NCBI GenBank assembly: GCA_021794705.1
Contig: JAJYQH010000057.1
Coordinates: 1-10,094, forward strand
From: Actinomycetes bacterium
Lineage (GTDB): Bacteria; Actinomycetota; Actinomycetes; Propionibacteriales; Propionibacteriaceae
Direction of reading: 5' to 3'
DNA length: 10,094 nt
Below are positions 6,738-10,094 of this stretch, one piece after another (the stretch's first letter is position 1; every line of letters starts with the position of its first letter). The notes under the pieces were generated by a model. It was not told where the DNA came from and made no database searches. It saw nothing but the letters and a program-made list of their open reading frames with translations. The position numbers and the translations under genes are program-made.

Positions 6738-7664
6738 CTACTTGACCGCGCCCTGGGTGAGGCCGGCCACGATGTAGCGCTGGAGGAACGCGAAGACGAC
6801 GAGCACCGGGACGATGACGACGATCGCACCCGCCATGAGGATGGGATATGAGCTCGGGTCGCCCTCGACGTTCTTGAGCAGGGTGAGGCCGACCGGCAGG
6901 GTCATCCGGGAGTCGTCGTTGGTGATGATGAGCGGCCAGATGTAGTCGTTCCACTCGTTGACGATCGTCACGAGGGCGACGGTGGCGATGGTGGGGGTGG
7001 AGATCGGCACCACGATCCGCATCATCCGGGTGAGGTGCCCGGCGCCGTCGATCTCGGCCGCCTCGAGGATCTCCTTGGGCAGCGACAGGAAGTGCTGGCG
7101 CAGCAGGAAGGTGCCGAAGGCGGTACCCAGGCCGGGCAGGACGATGCCCCAGTAGGTGTTGACGCCGCCCATCCCGGCGATGAGCACGTAGTTGGGCAGC
7201 AGCGACACCTGCGACGGCACCATGAGCGCGACGAGGATGCCGAGGAAGATCCACTTCTTGGCGGGGAACCGGACGAAGACCAGGGCGTAGGCGGTGGTGA
7301 TCGCCAGCACCACCTTGATGATCGAGCCCGCCGCGGTGACGATCGTCGAGTTGAGGAACAGCCGGGGGAAGTTCACCTGCGACGACGCCCGGCTGTACGC
7401 GGCGAAGCTCGGGTGGTGCGGAAGCAGCACGACGTGCTGCGAGAGCACCTCGCCGCTCGTCTTGAACGAGCCGAGGACCATCCAGACGAGGGGCAGGGCG
7501 ATGATCAGGGTGGCCAGGGCGAGTGGCAGGTAGCCGCCCACGATCGTCCCGAGGAGGGTGGGACGGCCCACTCCCCCGTCGTCGGGCCTGCGCCGGTTGC
7601 GCCGGCGCCGCACGGGCGGGGCGACGTCGGTGGCGGCGAGGGGCGGCATCGTGTCGAGGCTCAT
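6738..7664 (-). CDS. ABC importer permease, UgpE-like (MalG family)
   Basis: This 308-residue inner-membrane permease of the CUT1 class has the cytoplasmic EAA loop at 201-220 (EAAEIDGAGHLTRMMRIVVP), the docking site for the ATPase. Six membrane segments are predicted at about 40-64, 104-130, 139-160, 170-188, 224-246 and 276-296. An Arg-rich cytosolic N-terminus (19-26) precedes the first. From memory, the stretches AYALVFVRFP, LMVPSQVSLLPNYVLI, TFLLRQHFLSLPKEILEAAEIDGA and NEWNDYIWPLII match E. coli UgpE closely, better than MalG. The ATG at 7664-7662 overlaps the stop of the partner permease as ATGA, which fixes the start and implies coupled synthesis of the heterodimer. The frame reads open far upstream, but that is a shadow of the partner gene. 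It is followed by the binding-protein gene. Substrate assignment rests on the binding protein. Confidence 0.9.
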   Translation of the reverse strand: MSLDTMPPLAATDVAPPVRRRRNRRRPDDGGVGRPTLLGTIVGGYLPLALATLIIALPLVWMVLGSFKTSGEVLSQHVVLLPHHPSFAAYSRASSQVNFPRLFLNSTIVTAAGSIIKVVLAITTAYALVFVRFPAKKWIFLGILVALMVPSQVSLLPNYVLIAGMGGVNTYWGIVLPGLGTAFGTFLLRQHFLSLPKEILEAAEIDGAGHLTRMMRIVVPISTPTIATVALVTIVNEWNDYIWPLIITNDDSRMTLPVGLTLLKNVEGDPSSYPILMAGAIVVIVPVLVVFAFLQRYIVAGLTQGAVK

Positions 7665-8584
7665 GCGTAGTGCACCCGTCGTTCGAGGACACGCAGTTGC
7701 ACCACGGTCATGGCGAGCAGGATGACGAACAGGATGGTCGCGATGGCGGCCGAGTAGCCGGCCCGGTTGTAACCCCCGAACGCCTGGAGATAGGCGTCGT
7801 ACATGAGGGTCGTCGTGCCGTTGCCGAGCGGGGTCATGATCCGGATGAGGTCGAAGGCCTGCAGCGAGCCGAGGATCGTGGTGAGCAGCAGGAAGAACGA
7901 CGTGGGCGACAGCAGCGGCCAGACGATCGACACGAACGTGCGCACCGGACCGGCACCGTCGATGGCGGCGGCCTCGAGCAGGTCGCGGTCGACCGCCTGC
8001 ATCGCCGCGAGGTAGATGACCGCGCAGTAGCCCAGGTTCTTCCAGACGTAGACGATGATGACCATCGTCAGCGAGAGGTCGGGCTGCAGGAACCACTGCG
8101 GGGAGCCGAGGCCGGCCATCCGCAATAGACCCGCCAGGACGCCGGTGACCGGGTCGAAGATGAACGTCCAGACCAGTCCGACGCCCACGCCCGACAGCAC
8201 GTAGGGGGCGAAGACGGTCGCCCTCGCGAAGGTGCGGCCGACCAGGCGCCGGTTGAGCACGGTCGCGAGCAGCAGCCCCAGGAGCATCGAGCCGCCGACC
8301 GTGGTGACCGTGAAGATGGCCGTCGTGCCGAGCACGGTCGCGGCGTCCGGGCCGGTGAAGAACTCCCGGTAGTTGTCGAGGCCGATGACCCGGGCGGTGG
8401 AGCTGCCCAGCGTCCAGTCGAGGGTGGAGTAGTAGACGTTCGTCAGCAGCGGCCGGTAGACGAACATGAGGATGAGCGCGATGTTCGGGAAGGCCAGCAG
8501 GCCGAACAGGGCCCACTCGCGCAGTATCCGGGGGCTCACCCGGGGGCGCCGGGCGACGGCCGCTCCGGCCAACGCGTTGCTCAT
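7661..8584 (-). CDS. ABC importer permease, UgpA-like (MalF family)
   Basis: This 307-residue permease is the first gene of the importer unit. It has six predicted membrane segments (about 24-46, 85-109, 122-144, 172-194, 226-246 and 276-298) and an EAA loop at 204-223 (EAAAIDGAGPVRTFVSIVWP). From memory it agrees with E. coli UgpA along its length, notably EAAAIDGAGP, the following PTSFFLL segment, the TTTLMYDAYLQAF region and the C-terminal TVVQLRVLERRVHYA. The ATG at 8584-8582 has only a G-rich ribosome site (GGGGG, 8595-8591). The 119-bp region upstream holds the PHO-box-like repeats and a -10 candidate, so this gene probably starts the transcript. It forms a heterodimer with the overlapping UgpE-like partner. 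No ATPase of the UgpC/MalK type is present in the window, so a shared one encoded elsewhere (as MsiK in Streptomyces) is inferred. Confidence 0.9.
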   Translation of the reverse strand: MSNALAGAAVARRPRVSPRILREWALFGLLAFPNIALILMFVYRPLLTNVYYSTLDWTLGSSTARVIGLDNYREFFTGPDAATVLGTTAIFTVTTVGGSMLLGLLLATVLNRRLVGRTFARATVFAPYVLSGVGVGLVWTFIFDPVTGVLAGLLRMAGLGSPQWFLQPDLSLTMVIIVYVWKNLGYCAVIYLAAMQAVDRDLLEAAAIDGAGPVRTFVSIVWPLLSPTSFFLLLTTILGSLQAFDLIRIMTPLGNGTTTLMYDAYLQAFGGYNRAGYSAAIATILFVILLAMTVVQLRVLERRVHYA

Positions 8585-8620
8585 CCAACCCCCATCGTCT
8601 CGGCGTGTGTCTGCAGGCTG

Positions 8621-8626
8621 ATGTTA
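8621..8626 (-). promoter_or_regulatory. Candidate -10 element of the ugpA-like gene
   Basis: TAACAT at 8626-8621 on the minus strand matches the actinobacterial TAnnnT -10 pattern. It lies five bases beyond the last 11-bp repeat, so the -35 position falls inside the repeats, as expected for a promoter activated by a bound response regulator and lacking a good -35. It would place the transcript start about 30 bases before the ATG. An alternative is TAGCCT at 8635-8630. Confidence 0.4.
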
Positions 8627-8631
8627 GGGAG

Positions 8632-8686
8632 GCTAGATGACCACTCGGTTCACGCCGATTGACACTCCGGTGACCTGAGAGTGAAT
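8632..8686 (-). promoter_or_regulatory. PHO-box-like array of five 11-bp direct repeats
   Basis: On the minus strand, five abutting 11-mers occur: ATTCACTCTCA (8686-8676), GGTCACCGGAG (8675-8665), TGTCAATCGGC (8664-8654), GTGAACCGAGT (8653-8643) and GGTCATCTAGC (8642-8632). TCA falls at positions 3-5 of four of them. Scored by hand against the Streptomyces PhoP repeat unit G(G/T)TCAYYYR(G/C)G, they match at 8, 9, 8, 7 and 10 of 11 positions. A run of 11-bp direct repeats is how PhoP-type regulators dimerise along DNA. The array ends 47 bp before the ATG of the UgpA-like permease gene, whose relatives in corynebacteria are induced by phosphate starvation. The regulator gene itself is not in the window. 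Confidence 0.6.
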
Positions 8687-8703
8687 GGGACGTGGCCGGA
8701 TCG

Positions 8704-10053
8704 TCAGCGCGGGCGCGACGCGGCGATCCTCCGGAGCGCCGCCACGGCGACCAGCGCCGAGAGCAGCTCCCCGGCCGGGAAGCTCGCCCACAGACCCAGC
8801 AGTCCGAGGGTCGCGAGCACCAGCACCGCCGGAAGCTTGATCGCGGCGAGGGTGCCGACCGAGAGCCACAGCGAGGGCAGCCCGCGTCCGATCGACTGGA
8901 ACGCGGCCGCCACCAGGCCGACCAGACCGGCGACCGGGTAGCTGAGGGCGATGAGCCGGAGGGCGAGTGCCGCCTCCCCCGCGACCGCGGCGTCGGCGGT
9001 GAACAGCCCGGCCACGGCGCGCGCGGCAGGCGCGACGAGGGCCAGCGTCACCAGTCCGTACCCGAGGCTCCCCCACAGCGACAATCGCAGCGCCCGGTAC
9101 GCCCGCTCGTCGCGGCCCGCCCCCACGTTGAACCCCACGATCGGCTGGAGCGCCTGGGCGATGCCGAGCTGTGGCATGAGCACGAAGGTGCCCACCCTCG
9201 AGGCGATCGCGAACGCCCCGAGGGCCACCACGCCGCCCACACCCGCGAGGAGGTTGTTGATGACCGCGGTGAGCAGCGTCCGGCCGAACCCGGCGAGGAA
9301 ACTCGGGCTGCCCACCCGGGCGACCTCGGCGAGCATCGCCCGTCGGGGCACGAGGTCACGGACGCCGATCCGGTACGGGCGTCGCCGTTGCCCGAGGAAG
9401 AACCACGTGCCCATCGCGGAGGAGACCACCTGGCCCCCAACCGTGCCGAGGGCCGCGCCGCGCACGCCCCAGCCGAGGCCGAAGATGAACAGCGGGTCGA
9501 GCGCGATCTGGGTGAGCACCGGGATCACCCAGGTGAGGGTCGAGAAGCCCATCCGCCCCTCCGCCCGCATGAGCGAGGAGAACCCGGTGGCGAAGACCGA
9601 CCCGGCGAGGATGATCACCCCGTAGTCGTGGGCCGGGCCGACCACCTCGCCGCTCGCCCCGAGCAGCCGCAGCAGCGGGTCGAGCAGCAGGACGCCGGTC
9701 AGCCCGAGCACGAGGGACCCCAGCCAGAAGCCCGACAGGCAGGTTCCCGCGGCGACGGCGGCCCGGCGCGGGTCGCCGGCCCCGAGGGCCCGGGAGATCA
9801 CGGAGGCCCCGCCCGTCCCGACCGTCGTCGACAGGGCGCCGAGCAGCAGCAGCACCGGGGCGACGACGTTGACCGCGGCCAGCGCCACCGGCCCGACGCC
9901 GCGGGCGACGAACCAGGCGTTGGTGAGCGCGTAGATGCCGTACGTCGCCACCGCCATGGTGGTCTGCACGCTGGTGTGGACGAGCAGCCGGCCGACCGGC
10001 TCGGTGCCGAGCGCCGCCGCCCGGTCCGCGCGGCCGGTCCGCCGGGGGCTCAC
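8704..10053 (-). CDS. MATE family multidrug efflux transporter (MepA-like)
   Basis: This 449-residue protein has the twelve-helix, two-halves layout of the MATE family, which exports cationic compounds in exchange for sodium ions or protons. Family landmarks are LGTEPVGRLLVHTS (15-28), a GTGGASVISRALGAGD segment (79-94), MRAEGR (162-167), LDPLFIFGLGWGVRGAALGTV (185-205) and QPIVGFNVGAG (303-313), the last typical of the MepA branch. The start is a GTG at 10053-10051. It places the usual short tail before LGTEP and overlaps the stop of an upstream frame as GTGA, suggesting coupling. The frame is open to the window edge, so an earlier start cannot be excluded. No intrinsic terminator is seen after its stop, and the 119-bp gap that follows carries the importer's control region. 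Substrate is unknown. Confidence 0.92.
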   Translation of the reverse strand: MSPRRTGRADRAAALGTEPVGRLLVHTSVQTTMAVATYGIYALTNAWFVARGVGPVALAAVNVVAPVLLLLGALSTTVGTGGASVISRALGAGDPRRAAVAAGTCLSGFWLGSLVLGLTGVLLLDPLLRLLGASGEVVGPAHDYGVIILAGSVFATGFSSLMRAEGRMGFSTLTWVIPVLTQIALDPLFIFGLGWGVRGAALGTVGGQVVSSAMGTWFFLGQRRRPYRIGVRDLVPRRAMLAEVARVGSPSFLAGFGRTLLTAVINNLLAGVGGVVALGAFAIASRVGTFVLMPQLGIAQALQPIVGFNVGAGRDERAYRALRLSLWGSLGYGLVTLALVAPAARAVAGLFTADAAVAGEAALALRLIALSYPVAGLVGLVAAAFQSIGRGLPSLWLSVGTLAAIKLPAVLVLATLGLLGLWASFPAGELLSALVAVAALRRIAASRPR

Positions 10054-10094
10054 GGCCGGCGACCCCCGAGGGCCGCCATCGCGGCGTCCAGCAA
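10050..10094 (-). CDS. C-terminal end of an unidentified gene upstream of the MATE gene
   Basis: From the window edge on the minus strand, one frame reads LLDAAMAALGGRRP and then stops at TGA (10052-10050), sharing four bases (GTGA) with the MATE start. Such overlaps normally mark consecutive genes of one operon. Fourteen codons are too few for identification. A small regulator would be usual beside a MepA-like pump, since MarR-type regulators often accompany them, but nothing here shows that. Confidence 0.45.
   Translation of the reverse strand: MLDAAMAALGGRRP

Noticed and set aside
6738..8588. Reading the UgpE-like permease as a 616-residue fusion from an upstream start
   Set aside because: The upstream half is an off-frame reading of the UgpA-like gene, with no membrane pattern. 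The ATGA overlap at 7661-7664 and permease length of 308 mark the real start.
8645..8658. TCGG-N6-CCGA inverted repeat as a LacI-type operator for the importer
   Set aside because: Only 4-bp arms with no extension, and it falls inside the better-supported direct-repeat array. Chance is likely in GC-rich sequence.
8659..8664. TTGACA on the plus strand as a -35 element for a rightward promoter
   Set aside because: At 16-18 bp spacing there is only GTGAAT/TGAATG/GAATGG, no acceptable -10, and the only gene to the right is on the opposite strand. The bases belong to the 11-bp repeat array.
1..10094. Mobile element, CRISPR array or tRNA
   Set aside because: No transposase or integrase frame, no spaced repeats of CRISPR size and no cloverleaf-like segment were found; gaps between genes are short and accounted for.

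Overview
The window is GC-rich throughout (I judge around 70% by eye), with dense genes, ATGA and GTGA stop/start overlaps, and long shadow frames opposite the real genes. The protein families and gene orders fit a high-GC actinobacterium. Genus cannot be told from this sequence. No tRNA, rRNA, CRISPR array, transposase or integrase is visible.

Plus strand, 1-1921: the window opens inside the C-terminal part of a GH127 beta-L-arabinofuranosidase that keeps its catalytic Cys-Cys pair. After a 94-bp gap with a strong stem-loop comes a complete aldo/keto reductase. The reductase ends 18 bp from an oppositely oriented gene, so 1922-1939 separates two convergent transcription units.

Minus strand, 10094-1940, read right to left: the last codons of an unidentified gene; a MepA-type MATE efflux pump joined to it by a GTGA overlap; a 119-bp regulatory gap; an ABC importer of two permeases and a lipoprotein binding protein; a DHA2-type MFS exporter; and a two-gene ABC exporter (ATPase plus ABC-2 permease) joined by an ATGA overlap.

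The main result concerns the importer. By recalled sequence comparison, all three components resemble the sn-glycerol-3-phosphate / glycerophosphodiester system UgpA, UgpE and UgpB more than generic maltose-type transporters. The order A-E-B is that of mycobacterial and corynebacterial ugpAEBC. No UgpC ATPase follows; an MFS gene sits there instead, so energy probably comes from an ATPase encoded elsewhere. Upstream of the ugpA-like gene, at 8686-8632 on the coding strand, are five consecutive 11-bp units, four with TCA in exactly the same register. This matches the actinobacterial PHO box (PhoP-type direct repeats). Together these suggest a phosphate-starvation-controlled system that scavenges glycerol-3-phosphate or glycerophosphodiesters. 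Substrate and regulation are inferences from sequence only.

The rest of the window encodes three mechanistically different exporters (MATE, MFS, ABC) around the importer. Whether they share its transcript cannot be decided here: gaps of 42 and 88 bp allow either read-through or internal promoters.
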